In this document: positions 17,481-26,130 of the stretch, piece after piece
Layout of the letters: each line of letters starts with the position of its first letter
Position numbering within the stretch: the first letter of the stretch is position 1
Assembly (NCBI RefSeq): GCF_001879205.1
Contig: NZ_MLFK01000013.1
Span: 124,001-188,000 of the forward strand
DNA: 64,000 nt
Source of the DNA: Flavobacterium johnsoniae
Lineage (GTDB): Bacteria; Bacteroidota; Bacteroidia; Flavobacteriales; Flavobacteriaceae
Reading direction: 5' to 3'
Program-made: the position numbers and the translations under genes
The notes under the pieces: model-generated
Told to the model about the DNA's origin: nothing
Seen by the model: the letters and a program-made list of their open reading frames with translations, nothing else
Databases searched by the model: none

Positions 17481-18404
17481 ATGGCAGATTTACAAAAACA
17501 ACAGACCGCATTAGGCGATGTTGCAGCAAGACAATTAGCAATTGCAACTCGTACAGTTCCTCAAATTGGAACTATTACTCCACGCTGGTTAACACATCTT
17601 TTGCATTGGGTTCCTGTAGAATCGGGTGTATTTCGCCTGAACAAAGTAAAAAATGCAAATCATATCGAAGTTGATTGTTCAGCCCGTGATGAAAGGGTTC
17701 TACCTAACACTTTTGTTGATTATATCGATAATCCAAGAGAATACAATCTGGCTGCAGTTCAAACCATTGTTGATGTTCACACTCGTGTTTCTGATTTATA
17801 CAGCAAACCATACAACCAAATTTCAGAACAGCTTCGTTTGGCTATTGAAACCATCAAAGAACGTCAGGAAAGCGAATTAATCAATAACAAAGATTACGGA
17901 TTACTAAGCAACGTTGCGCCATCTCAAATTATAAAAACAAGAACCGGTGCACCAACGCCAGACGATTTAGACGAATTGCTGACAAAAGTCTGGAAAGAAC
18001 CCGGATTCTTTTTACTGCATCCGCTGGCAATTGCTGCTTTCGGACGCGAATGTACCCGTCGTGGTGTTCCGCCGCCAACAACTTCTCTGTTTGGTTCTCA
18101 ATTTTTAACATGGAGAGGTATTCCACTAATTCCATCTGACAAATTACCAATCGTAAAAGGAAAATCAAAAATCATTCTTTTAAGAACAGGTGAAAGTCGT
18201 CAGGGCGTTATTGGTTTAATTCAGCCTGGATTACAAGGCGAACAATCTCCTGGATTATCTGTACGTTTTATGGGAATTAATGAAAAAGCCATTGCATCCT
18301 ATTTAGTTTCACTTTATTGCTCTTTGGCAATCTTGGTAGATGATGCTATTGCGGTTCTGGAGGATGTAGAAATAGGAAAGTATCATGAGTACAAATACTT
18401 ATAA
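17481..18404 (+). CDS. Family 2A encapsulin nanocompartment shell protein (SrpI-like)
   Basis: The 307-residue protein matches the family 2A encapsulin shell, an HK97-fold capsid-like protein related to the sulfur-starvation protein SrpI of cyanobacteria. Recognisable pieces are the N-terminal A-L-G-D-V-A-A-R-Q-L-A, T-I-T-P-R-W-L-T-H-L-L-H-W-V-P-V, V-D-V-H-T-R-V-S-D-L-Y, and the C-terminal L-V-S-L-Y-C-S-L-A-I-L-V-D-D-A-I-A-V-L. It has no cyclic-nucleotide domain, which separates it from family 2B. Many copies are expected to build an icosahedral shell around a cysteine desulfurase. The cargo gene overlaps its 3' end by 20 nt, so the two are probably translationally coupled. A TAATTTTA at 17419-17426 might give an extra promoter. 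Confidence 0.93.
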   Translation: MADLQKQQTALGDVAARQLAIATRTVPQIGTITPRWLTHLLHWVPVESGVFRLNKVKNANHIEVDCSARDERVLPNTFVDYIDNPREYNLAAVQTIVDVHTRVSDLYSKPYNQISEQLRLAIETIKERQESELINNKDYGLLSNVAPSQIIKTRTGAPTPDDLDELLTKVWKEPGFFLLHPLAIAAFGRECTRRGVPPPTTSLFGSQFLTWRGIPLIPSDKLPIVKGKSKIILLRTGESRQGVIGLIQPGLQGEQSPGLSVRFMGINEKAIASYLVSLYCSLAILVDDAIAVLEDVEIGKYHEYKYL

Positions 18405-20319
18405 TAACGGTCTGCCCAACATCGACGAGCTGCAAAATCTCGCAAACGAATTGTTTAAAGCCCTGCCTAATGAATTTCCAAAAGAAATATCATTAAGTCC
18501 GGATAAAGCCGAACATCCGCGAGCCACAAAAATTGCAGAAACGATATTACACGCCGGAAATACTGATCAGTTTGGTCAGATTCCCGCGATAAGTCCGTCG
18601 AATATACAGCCGGCTCCGCCTGCATTTAGTGGATTTGGGGCTTCTCCTTCTGTATTAAATTATGGAAACACAGGAGTTTCAGTTTTATACCCAAATGCCG
18701 GAGCAGGGTTTGATCCGCAAAGCAAAAATACTTCCTCAGGTGTTCAGGAAAACCACAATTTAAATATCGATAATCCTCATACCGGGTTTTATGATGTGAA
18801 TTTAAAAAACGGAAATCCCGCCCAGCTGAATGAAGAAACTGCTTTTTCATCATTGTTATTGAACAATCAATATCTGCCATTTCAAACCGAAAATTCTTCG
18901 TTTGAAATTGAATTACAAACGGCTTTGAAATTTGTTGATACACAATTTAGAAAACGAGAAGATTTTCCGTTAAACGGAAATGAGACAGCCGCTTCCTATT
19001 ATTTCTTAGATCAAAATCCTTTTGCGTTTGATAAAAGAAGTACAGATATAATAGTTGGTAACTCTTTTGACCATAAAGAAATAAGTCTTTTTAAAGGACA
19101 TCATTTTGACGCGGCATTAGTCAAAAAAGATTTTCCTATTCTGAGAGAAACGGTAAACGGAAAACCTTTAGTTTGGTTTGATAATGCAGCAACAACACAG
19201 AAACCTCAATCCGTAATTGATAGAATTGCGTATTTCTACGAACACGAAAATTCAAATATTCATCGTGCAGCACACGAACTTGCTGCTCGTGCTTCAGATG
19301 CTTATGAAGCTGCACGAGAAAAAGTAAAAGTTTTTTTGAATGCCGGTTCTGTAAATGAAATTGTTTTTGTGAGAGGAGCCACAGAAGGAATAAATCTGGT
19401 CGCTTCCAGCTGGGGCGAACAGAATTTAAATTCAAGCGACGAAATTATTGTAAGTAATCTCGAGCATCATGCCAATATTGTTCCGTGGAAAAGATTAGCA
19501 GATAAAAAAGGGCTGAAACTAAGAGTAATTCCTGTTGATGACGACGGTCAAATTCTGCTTGATGAATATGCAAAGCTGCTCAATTCAAAAACACGTTTGG
19601 TTGCTTTTACACAAGTTTCCAATGCGTTGGGAACAGTAACTCCTGCCAAAAAAATTGTTGAAATGGCACATGCTGCAGGAGCAAAAGTTTTAATCGACGG
19701 TGCACAATCAGTTTCGCACATGAAAGTGGATGTTCAGGATTTAAATCCGGATTGGCTGGTATTTTCGGGTCATAAATTATTTGGACCAACCGGAATTGGA
19801 GCTTTATACGGAAAAGAAGATTTATTGAATGATACCCAGCCCTATCAATCTGGCGGCAACATGATTCAGGATGTTACTTTTGAGGAAATAAAATACCACA
19901 AAGCTCCCAATCGTTTTGAAGCCGGAACCGGAAATATTGCCGATGCAATTGGCCTTGGTGCCGCTATCGATTATGTTACCAAACTTGGAATTGAAGCCAT
20001 TGGACAGTACGAGCATTATCTATTAGAATATGCTACAAGACTGCTCAAGGAAATTCCGGGCGTACGATTGATAGGAACTGCCAAAGATAAAGCCAGTGTA
20101 TTGTCTTTTAATTTACAAGGATATTCAAACGATCAGGTTGGCCAGGCTTTAAACAAGGAAGGCGTCGCGGTAAGAACCGGCCATCATTGTGCACAGCCTA
20201 TTTTGCGAAGAATGGGCGTTGAAACAACGGTTCGTCCTTCATTGGCATTTTATAATACAACAGAAGATGTTGATACTTTTATTAAAACCATTTGGGAACT
20301 TAAAAAAGTAAGATTCTAA
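18385..20319 (+). CDS. Family 2A encapsulin cargo cysteine desulfurase (SufS-like with long N-terminal targeting region)
   Basis: The 644-residue protein has two parts. Residues 1 to about 240 are low-complexity and Pro/Asn-rich, broken by short conserved-looking pieces (L-Q-N-L-A-N-E-L-F near 16-24, Y-Y-F-L-D at 205-209, H-H-F-D-A-A-L-V near 239-246); such a region directs cargo into family 2A shells. Residues 240-644 are a SufS-type desulfurase: WFDNAATTQ, LEHHAN with His361, DGAQS, PLP Lys464 in S-G-H-K, and catalytic Cys602 in R-T-G-H-H-C-A-Q-P. It converts cysteine to alanine plus enzyme-bound persulfide; related systems are reported to store sulfur inside the shell. It ends the operon; a strong terminator follows. 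Confidence 0.94.
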   Translation: MSTNTYNNGLPNIDELQNLANELFKALPNEFPKEISLSPDKAEHPRATKIAETILHAGNTDQFGQIPAISPSNIQPAPPAFSGFGASPSVLNYGNTGVSVLYPNAGAGFDPQSKNTSSGVQENHNLNIDNPHTGFYDVNLKNGNPAQLNEETAFSSLLLNNQYLPFQTENSSFEIELQTALKFVDTQFRKREDFPLNGNETAASYYFLDQNPFAFDKRSTDIIVGNSFDHKEISLFKGHHFDAALVKKDFPILRETVNGKPLVWFDNAATTQKPQSVIDRIAYFYEHENSNIHRAAHELAARASDAYEAAREKVKVFLNAGSVNEIVFVRGATEGINLVASSWGEQNLNSSDEIIVSNLEHHANIVPWKRLADKKGLKLRVIPVDDDGQILLDEYAKLLNSKTRLVAFTQVSNALGTVTPAKKIVEMAHAAGAKVLIDGAQSVSHMKVDVQDLNPDWLVFSGHKLFGPTGIGALYGKEDLLNDTQPYQSGGNMIQDVTFEEIKYHKAPNRFEAGTGNIADAIGLGAAIDYVTKLGIEAIGQYEHYLLEYATRLLKEIPGVRLIGTAKDKASVLSFNLQGYSNDQVGQALNKEGVAVRTGHHCAQPILRRMGVETTVRPSLAFYNTTEDVDTFIKTIWELKKVRF

Positions 20320-20389
20320 AAATAATGAGAGAATTTATTCTCTAAGAAATAATTACTTTTTTTGATATTTTAAGTAATTATAACCCTGA

Positions 20390-20420
20390 AAGCGATTGTT
20401 GTACAACAATCGCTTTTTTT
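20390..20420 (+). terminator. Rho-independent terminator of the encapsulin operon
   Basis: A perfect palindrome AAGCGATTGTTGT/ACAACAATCGCTT (20390-20415) is followed by a run of T to 20420. It lies 70 nt after the cysteine desulfurase stop and is the first strong terminator after the leader promoter at 13382. Confidence 0.9.
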
Positions 20421-20446
20421 AATATATAATAAGCAAAAAAGTAAAA

Positions 20447-20896
20447 TTAAGATGCCAAAGCAATTTCTAAATTTTCTATTCTTGACAAAGTAAGCGGATC
20501 TGAATATCCAAGGAAAAATACATCTAATATTTCCTGAAATACAGGATCAGCATTTTCAATCTGAGAAAAAAGAGTCATAGAAGAGCGCAGTTTTCTTGCA
20601 TTTAATTCTCCAAGAATCGCCTCAATAGATTTTGCTTTATACTCTAATAAAACCTTACAAATTTCAATCAGATGTTTTGCTAAAATAGGATGATTTAGGA
20701 AATCTTCTGCTTCCTTAAGATCAGCAAGAGCATAATAGTTAGCAATGGTGCTTTTTCCTAAACCTTTTAACTGCGGAAAAATAAACCACATCCAGTGTGT
20801 TTCTTTTTTTCCTTTTTTTAATTCTGAATAAGCAGTAAGATAAAGTTTGTTTTGTGCATCTAAAAAGCGGGTTAAATCATTATTTGCGTAAGCCAT
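20447..20896 (-). CDS. DUF1810 family protein
   Basis: This 149-residue cytoplasmic protein matches DUF1810: the N-terminal L-T-R-F-L-D-A-Q, the H-W-M-W-F-I-F-P-Q-L-K-G-L-G block and A-I-L-G-E-L-N-A-R-K-L-R-S-S-M-T-L-F are family hallmarks. The biochemical function is not known. It is a single gene, convergent with the encapsulin operon. Codon use is like the surroundings and no sign of transfer is visible. A C-to-N gap of about 195 nt separates it from rocD, which is on the same strand. Confidence 0.87.
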   Translation of the reverse strand: MAYANNDLTRFLDAQNKLYLTAYSELKKGKKETHWMWFIFPQLKGLGKSTIANYYALADLKEAEDFLNHPILAKHLIEICKVLLEYKAKSIEAILGELNARKLRSSMTLFSQIENADPVFQEILDVFFLGYSDPLTLSRIENLEIALAS

Positions 20897-21023
20897 CTGA
20901 AGTTATTTTTATAAGGTTAAAGAAAATTTTCAGCCTTGTTTTTAAAGTCATTCAAAACTACTCACCTTCGCGATTTAAAATTTATATAATTAAAGCCGCT
21001 TCATTATATAATTTCAATTGCAT

Positions 21024-21066
21024 AAAAAAACAAAAACAGCCGTGAAAACTTAAGTATCACAACTGT
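21024..21066 (-). terminator. Terminator of rocD
   Basis: Read on the minus strand, ACAGTTGTGA (21066-21057) pairs with TCACGGCTGT (21045-21036), ten pairs with two G-U, and is followed by a T-rich run. It lies 26 nt after the rocD stop. Confidence 0.75.
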
Positions 21067-21091
21067 CTTTTAAACCTTTTAAGATGAAATA

Positions 21092-22345
21092 TTATTTTCT
21101 AAAATCAGTTAAAGATTTCTCAATAATCTCAAGACATTCTTTAATCTGCTCTTCTGTCATTACCAATGGCGGTGCAAATCTAATTTTGTTTCCGTGAGTT
21201 GGTTTTGCTAATAATCCGTTATCTCTAAATTTTAAACAGATTTCCCAGGCCAGATCAGAATCTTCACCGCTGTTAATTACAATAGCATTAAGTAAGCCTT
21301 TTCCGCGAACCAGCGTTATAAGATCATTTCTTTCTGCAATTTCATTTAATCCCTTTCTTAAAATGATTCCTAAACTTTCTGCATTTTCAGCAAGTTTTTC
21401 TTCTTTAACCACTTCCAGCGCTGCAATTGCAACGGCAGCCGCTACAGGGTTTCCTCCAAAAGTAGATCCGTGCTGTCCCGGTTTAATAACATTCATAATT
21501 TCGTTATTAGCTAAAACGGCAGAAACAGGATAAACACCTCCCGAAATCGCTTTTCCTAAAATTAAAATATCAGGTTGTACGTTTTCATGGTGAACGGCTA
21601 ATAATTTTCCGGTACGGGCAATTCCGGTTTGAACTTCATCGGCAATAAATAAAACATTATGTTTTTCGCATAATGCTTTTGCTTTTGCTAAATATCCTTC
21701 TGACGGAACATAAACTCCAGCTTCACCCTGAATTGGTTCTACTAAAAATCCCGCTATGTTTTTTGATGATTCTAAAGCTTTTTCAAGAGCTTCAAGATTA
21801 TCATATTCAATTTTTATAAATCCGTCTGTAAACGGGCCAAAGTTTTTACGTGCCGTTTCATCATTTGAAAATGAAATGATAGTTGTTGTTCTTCCATGAA
21901 AGTTGTTTTCGCACACGATAACCTGCGCCTGATTTTCAGGAATACCTTTTACTTCATAAGCCCATTTTCTGCAGACTTTAAGTGCTGTTTCAACAGCTTC
22001 AGCTCCCGTATTCATTGGCAGTACTTTATCAAAACCAAAATACTTTGTTACATATTCTTCGTAATTTCCTAATTTGTCATTGTAAAAAGCACGAGAAGTA
22101 AGCGTTAGGGTTTGAGCCTGATCGATCATTGCTTTTACAATTTTCGGATGGCAGTGCCCTTGATTTACTGCAGAGTAAGCAGATAAAAAATCATAATATT
22201 TTTTTCCGTCAACATCCCATACATAAACACCTTCTCCTTTTTCTAACACCACAGGAAGCGGGTGATAGTTATGAGCTCCGTATTTATTCTCTTTTTCTAT
22301 TAAAATTTCTGATTTTGATGAAAGTATTTCTTGATTGTTTGCCAT
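21092..22345 (-). CDS. rocD: Ornithine--oxo-acid aminotransferase
   Basis: The 417-residue class III aminotransferase transfers the delta-amino group of ornithine to 2-oxoglutarate and gives glutamate semialdehyde. Seen are Y-V-W-D-V-D-G-K-K-Y-Y-D-F-L-S-A-Y-S-A-V-N-Q-G-H (written here by residue), N-T-G-A-E-A-V-E-T-A, N-F-H-G-R-T, D-E-V-Q-T-G-I-A-R-T-G and the PLP lysine in L-G-K-A-I-S-G-G. Length and order match RocD. It is divergent from an Lrp/AsnC gene 195 nt away, which probably regulates it. A promoter TATTTTTG faces it at 22375-22368. Confidence 0.95.
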   Translation of the reverse strand: MANNQEILSSKSEILIEKENKYGAHNYHPLPVVLEKGEGVYVWDVDGKKYYDFLSAYSAVNQGHCHPKIVKAMIDQAQTLTLTSRAFYNDKLGNYEEYVTKYFGFDKVLPMNTGAEAVETALKVCRKWAYEVKGIPENQAQVIVCENNFHGRTTTIISFSNDETARKNFGPFTDGFIKIEYDNLEALEKALESSKNIAGFLVEPIQGEAGVYVPSEGYLAKAKALCEKHNVLFIADEVQTGIARTGKLLAVHHENVQPDILILGKAISGGVYPVSAVLANNEIMNVIKPGQHGSTFGGNPVAAAVAIAALEVVKEEKLAENAESLGIILRKGLNEIAERNDLITLVRGKGLLNAIVINSGEDSDLAWEICLKFRDNGLLAKPTHGNKIRFAPPLVMTEEQIKECLEIIEKSLTDFRK

Positions 22346-22367
22346 GATAATTTTCTTTTTACAGGAA

Positions 22368-22401
22368 CAAAAATATAAAAATTATTTATTTAACAACCAA
22401 A
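22368..22401 (-). promoter_or_regulatory. Probable rocD promoter
   Basis: On the minus strand TTTG (22401-22398) and TATTTTTG (22375-22368) are 22 nt apart, within the range seen for Bacteroidota promoters, and end 22 nt before the rocD start codon. The rest of the divergent gap, 22402-22540, has an 11-nt repeat ACTTATTTTTA at 22447 and 22504. Confidence 0.55.
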
Positions 22402-22540
22402 AATAAATACATTTAACTCCAAAACAACAATACAAAGTAAAAAATAACTTATTTTTACCTAAATTTAAGTCATTTTAAAACAAAGCGTTTAAATCGAACT
22501 AAGACTTATTTTTATCTTTACAAAAATTAAAAATAACGGT

Positions 22541-22993
22541 ATGGATATTTTAGATGAATTTGACATAAAAATCATCAAGGAATTAGAGAAAGATGGTCGA
22601 ATTGCCTTTTCGACAATCGCCTCTAACTTAAAAATTTCGAATACAATGGTTCATCAGCGTATAAACCGTTTATTTGAGCAAGGCGTAATTACGGGTATTA
22701 AACCTATTTTGAACGAAAAACAAATTGGTTATGACTGGGCATCTTTTACCGGAATTACACTAAATAAAGATTCTGATTCTGAAAGAATTATCGAAGCTTT
22801 AAAAGAAATTCCCGAAATTACAGAATGTTATTTTGTAACTGGTTCCTTTACGCTTTACTTAAAAATTACGGCAAGAAACCATGAACACATGCGTAAAATA
22901 TTATACGAAAAAATAGATAACATTCCCGGAATAGCAAAAACCGATTCGATGGTAGAATTGGGCTGTGCATTTAAGAGAAATGTATCTCTGTAA
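22541..22993 (+). CDS. Lrp/AsnC family transcriptional regulator
   Basis: The 150-residue protein has an N-terminal winged helix-turn-helix (about residues 4-60; I-K-I-I-K-E-L-E-K-D-G-R-I-A-F-S and T-M-V-H-Q-R-I-N-R-L) and a C-terminal RAM ligand-binding domain with I-T-E-C-Y-F-V-T-G. Proteins of this family form octamers and sense amino acids. Its divergent position to rocD suggests control of ornithine or arginine breakdown. TATCTTTA at 22513-22520 is a likely -7 box. It is followed by a strong terminator, so it forms a single-gene unit. Confidence 0.92.
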   Translation: MDILDEFDIKIIKELEKDGRIAFSTIASNLKISNTMVHQRINRLFEQGVITGIKPILNEKQIGYDWASFTGITLNKDSDSERIIEALKEIPEITECYFVTGSFTLYLKITARNHEHMRKILYEKIDNIPGIAKTDSMVELGCAFKRNVSL

Positions 22994-23028
22994 GTAATAT
23001 TCATTTTCAATCCATTTTTAAGAATATA

Positions 23029-23061
23029 AACCTCGAAAGAAATAGCTTTCGAGGTTTTTTT
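23029..23061 (+). terminator. Terminator after the Lrp-family gene
   Basis: AACCTCGAAAG (23029-23039) pairs with CTTTCGAGGTT (23046-23056), with a T-run to 23061. Confidence 0.9.
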
Positions 23062-23102
23062 GTAACATTTTATTTCAGATATTTGTTAAAAATTGTAAAA
23101 AA

Positions 23103-23876
23103 ATGAAAAATCCAATCCTATTTATTTTCGCTGCAATACTGTTTTCAACTACTATGAACGCACAACTGAAACCCATAAAATATACTGAAGGAAGCCAGAC
23201 ACTTAATGGCTTATTTATAAAATCGGCTAAAAAAAGCGCTAATAATCCAGGGATTTTGCTTCTGCCTGCCTGGTTAGGAATTGACAATGCCTCAAAAGGT
23301 ATTGCCGAAGATTTAGCTAAACTAGGTTACAACGTCTTTATCGCTGATATTTATGGAGAAGGAAATTATCCAAAAAACACTGGTGAAGCAGGAAAGCAAG
23401 CTGGTTATTACAAAACAAATTTTGAAGCTTATCAAAAAAGAATTGATATTGCATTACATGAATTAGTAAAATTAGGTGCTAATAAAGATAATATTGTGGC
23501 TATTGGCTACTGTTTTGGAGGAACGGGAGTTCTTGAAGCAGCACGTGGTCATTTAAATCTAAAAGGAGTTGCTTCATTTCATGGCGGTTTAGGCAAAGAT
23601 GCCGCAAGAAAAACAGAGCCAATTACGACCAAAGTTTTAATATGCCATGGAGCTGATGATCCGTTTGTTCCAAAAGAGGAAATTGCATCATTCCAGCAGG
23701 AAATGCGTGATGCTAAAGCCGACTGGCAAATGATCTATTATGCAAATTCTGTGCATTCTTTTACAAATCCTGAAGCAGGAAACGACAATTCTAAAGGTGC
23801 TGCTTATAATGCTGTTGCTGCAAAAAGATCTTTTGAGCATTTACAGCTTTTCCTGAACGAAGTTTTGAAGAAATAG
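23103..23876 (+). CDS. Exported dienelactone hydrolase family protein
   Basis: The 257-residue alpha/beta hydrolase has a signal peptide (cleavage near MNAQ, residue 21). The nucleophile elbow is G-Y-C-F-G-G with Cys137, as in dienelactone hydrolases; the acid is in G-A-D-D-P-F-V and the His in S-V-H-S-F-T. The family hydrolyses lactones or esters, with many members of unknown substrate. The export signal is unusual for a true dienelactone hydrolase of aromatic degradation, and no aromatic pathway genes are near, so a more general periplasmic esterase is likely. Confidence 0.9.
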   Translation: MKNPILFIFAAILFSTTMNAQLKPIKYTEGSQTLNGLFIKSAKKSANNPGILLLPAWLGIDNASKGIAEDLAKLGYNVFIADIYGEGNYPKNTGEAGKQAGYYKTNFEAYQKRIDIALHELVKLGANKDNIVAIGYCFGGTGVLEAARGHLNLKGVASFHGGLGKDAARKTEPITTKVLICHGADDPFVPKEEIASFQQEMRDAKADWQMIYYANSVHSFTNPEAGNDNSKGAAYNAVAAKRSFEHLQLFLNEVLKK

Positions 23877-23961
23877 AATGTACAACCCGTATAATCTGCG
23901 GGAAAAAAACCGCAGTATAAGCTGTAAAAATTAACCAAAATCAAACCAACTAAAATAACCA

Positions 23962-24951
23962 ATGTCACACAGTCCGATTAGAGAAGACAAAACCTGCTTA
24001 AACTGCAGGCATGTTGTTGAGCAAAAATTTTGTCCAAATTGCGGGCAGGAAAACACAGACAGCCGAAAAACTTTTCATCATTTATTTATTCATTTTTTTG
24101 AAGATTTGACCCATTATGAAAATGCATTCTGGAAAACAATAAAAAATCTTCTTTTTAAACCAGCCACTTTAACCAAAGAATATCTTTCAGGAAGACGTTT
24201 GTCGTACCTTGCTCCTGTTCGTCTTTATATTTTTATCAGTTTTATTACTTTTTTATTGATTGCTTTATTTCCTAATAAAGTAACCGATCAGCTTACCAAG
24301 AGCGAAAAAGAAATTTCGTCTAGTCTCGAAAAAGTAAAAACAAAAGATCTTAGCTACAAGGATAAATCCTATTTTAAGTCAAAAACAATAGACAAGTCCT
24401 ATTTTAAGTTGAAAACAATGAAAGAAATCGATTCCATTCAAAAATATGGAAAAGAAAAAGAAAAGCTTTCAGATTTTCAATACTGGCTTTATGAAAAAGT
24501 TGTCCACGTGACAGAAAACAACACTAAAAAACAAATTATTGAAAAATTTATAGAATCGTTTGTACATAACATACCAAAGATTCTTTTTATTATAATGCCG
24601 TTTTTCGCCTTTTTCTTATGGCTGTTTCATGATAAAAAGAAATGGTATTATTTTGATCATGGGATTTTTACGCTGCATTATTTTTCATTTTTACTGCTCA
24701 TATTTCTCATTTTATTTATCATAGAAAAAATATTTGGACTTCTTGGTCCGCTTAGTGTTATCTCAGATATTATAACTTTTGCCGGAGTGCTCTGGATGAG
24801 TTATTATTTTTATCCGGCGCATCATCGTTTTTATGGAGAAAGCAGAATTGTGTCATTTGTTAAAAGCGTGGTATTATTCTTTATAAACTTCTTTTTTATT
24901 CTATTTTTACTCACGTTTTATATTTTATATACATTCATCAATTTACACTAA
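23962..24951 (+). CDS. DUF3667 membrane protein with N-terminal zinc ribbon
   Basis: The 329-residue protein starts with a zinc-ribbon (Cys12, Cys15, Cys24, Cys27: CLNC and CPNC), followed by F-F-E-D-L-T-H-Y-E-N-A-F-W-K-T and L-L-F-K-P-A-T-L-T-K-E-Y-L-S-G-R-R-L-S-Y, the DUF3667 core. About five membrane helices follow, with a charged, Lys-rich stretch at about 110-165. The family is common in Bacteroidota; its role is not known. It is 6 nt upstream of an M28 peptidase gene, so they share a transcript. Confidence 0.88.
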   Translation: MSHSPIREDKTCLNCRHVVEQKFCPNCGQENTDSRKTFHHLFIHFFEDLTHYENAFWKTIKNLLFKPATLTKEYLSGRRLSYLAPVRLYIFISFITFLLIALFPNKVTDQLTKSEKEISSSLEKVKTKDLSYKDKSYFKSKTIDKSYFKLKTMKEIDSIQKYGKEKEKLSDFQYWLYEKVVHVTENNTKKQIIEKFIESFVHNIPKILFIIMPFFAFFLWLFHDKKKWYYFDHGIFTLHYFSFLLLIFLILFIIEKIFGLLGPLSVISDIITFAGVLWMSYYFYPAHHRFYGESRIVSFVKSVVLFFINFFFILFLLTFYILYTFINLH

Positions 24952-24957
24952 TACAAA

Positions 24958-25974
24958 ATGAAAAAAATTGTAGTTCTTTTATTAATTGCCTCGGCGTTTT
25001 CATGTAAAAATGCGCAGTCAGTTGCTTCTAAAGACAATTCAGATCCAACAAAATATGTAAAGCGTATTTCTGAAAAAGATCTTAAAAAAATGCTTTATGT
25101 AATCGCTTCAGATGAAATGGAAGGCCGTGAAACTGGATCTGCAGGACAAAAAAAGGCGGGTCTTTATATGATCGATCAATATAAAAAAAGCGGTATATCA
25201 TTCCCTAAAGGTGCATCAGATTATTATCAGCACATTCCGGCATCTTTTTTAAATGCCAGACGAAACGAAAACTTACCGGATTCTGAAAACATCTGGGCTT
25301 ACATTGAAGGTTCTGAAAAACCAGATGAAATTTTGGTTATTTCTGCACATTATGATCACGTTGGAGTTAAAAACGGCGAGGTTTATAATGGAGCCGATGA
25401 TGATGGTTCTGGAACTGTTGCTGTTATTGAAATGGCTAAAGCATTTGCTAAAGCTAAAAAACAAGGTCATGGTCCAAAACGTTCTATTTTATTCCTGCAC
25501 GTAACGGGTGAAGAACATGGCTTACACGGATCTCGTTTTTATTCTGAAAATCCCTTGTTTCCTATCGCCAATACGATTACAGACATTAACATCGACATGA
25601 TTGGCCGTCGTGATGTGGAACATGCTAATACGAACAATTACGTTTATGTAATTGGTGCCGACAGATTATCATCGGACTTACACAATGCAGTTGTGGCTCA
25701 AAACGAGAAATATATCAAAATGGACTTAGATTTTAAATTTAATGATCCTAAAGATCCAAATCATTTTTATGAGCGTTCTGACCATTATAACTTCGCTAAA
25801 CATGGCATTCCGTCAATTTTCTTCTTTAATGGAGTTCACGAAGACTACCACGGAAAAGACGATATTCCAGAAAAAATCGAATACGATGCTTTAACCAAAA
25901 GAACTAAACTTGCTTTTGTACTTGCCTGGGATTTAGCAAACAGAGAAAATAGACCGGTAGTTGATAAAAAATAG
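24958..25974 (+). CDS. M28 family metallopeptidase lipoprotein
   Basis: This 338-residue protein has a lipobox ending at Cys16 (ASAFSC). The M28 zinc ligands are present in order: S-A-H-Y-D-H-V-G, N-G-A-D-D-D-G-S-G, T-G-E-E-H-G-L-H-G-S, D-M-I-G and S-D-H-Y-N-F-A. It is expected to remove N-terminal amino acids from peptides in the periplasm or at the outer membrane. It follows the DUF3667 gene by 6 nt and is convergent with rho; a bidirectional terminator lies between. Confidence 0.94.
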   Translation: MKKIVVLLLIASAFSCKNAQSVASKDNSDPTKYVKRISEKDLKKMLYVIASDEMEGRETGSAGQKKAGLYMIDQYKKSGISFPKGASDYYQHIPASFLNARRNENLPDSENIWAYIEGSEKPDEILVISAHYDHVGVKNGEVYNGADDDGSGTVAVIEMAKAFAKAKKQGHGPKRSILFLHVTGEEHGLHGSRFYSENPLFPIANTITDINIDMIGRRDVEHANTNNYVYVIGADRLSSDLHNAVVAQNEKYIKMDLDFKFNDPKDPNHFYERSDHYNFAKHGIPSIFFFNGVHEDYHGKDDIPEKIEYDALTKRTKLAFVLAWDLANRENRPVVDKK

Positions 25975-25975
25975 G

Positions 25976-26127
25976 TGCTAAGGTTCTAAGTCGCTAAGGT
26001 TCTAAGTCGCTAAGGCTCTAAGTTTAAAGAAGCAAAAAGGGATGAGTTTTAAAACTCATCCCTTTTTTATATTATAGATTCCAAAAGAAAACCTAAGTAT
26101 CTTAGAGCCTTAGCTCCTCAGAACCTT
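25976..26127. repeat. CTAAGG-word array with large inverted arms around a terminator
   Basis: The left part repeats TAAGGTTCTAAGTCGC nearly three times (25977-26022). The right part (26092-26132) carries the reverse-complement words CTTAGAGCCTTAG and CAGAACCTT. Together they flank the terminator at 26034-26068 as an imperfect outer stem. Confidence 0.7.
26034..26068. terminator. Bidirectional terminator between the M28 peptidase gene and rho
   Basis: AAAAAGGGATGAGTTTT (26034-26050) and AAAACTCATCCCTTTTTT (26051-26068) form a perfect hairpin with A- and T-runs on the two sides, suited to stop transcription from both strands. Confidence 0.92.
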
Positions 26128-26130
26128 TCC

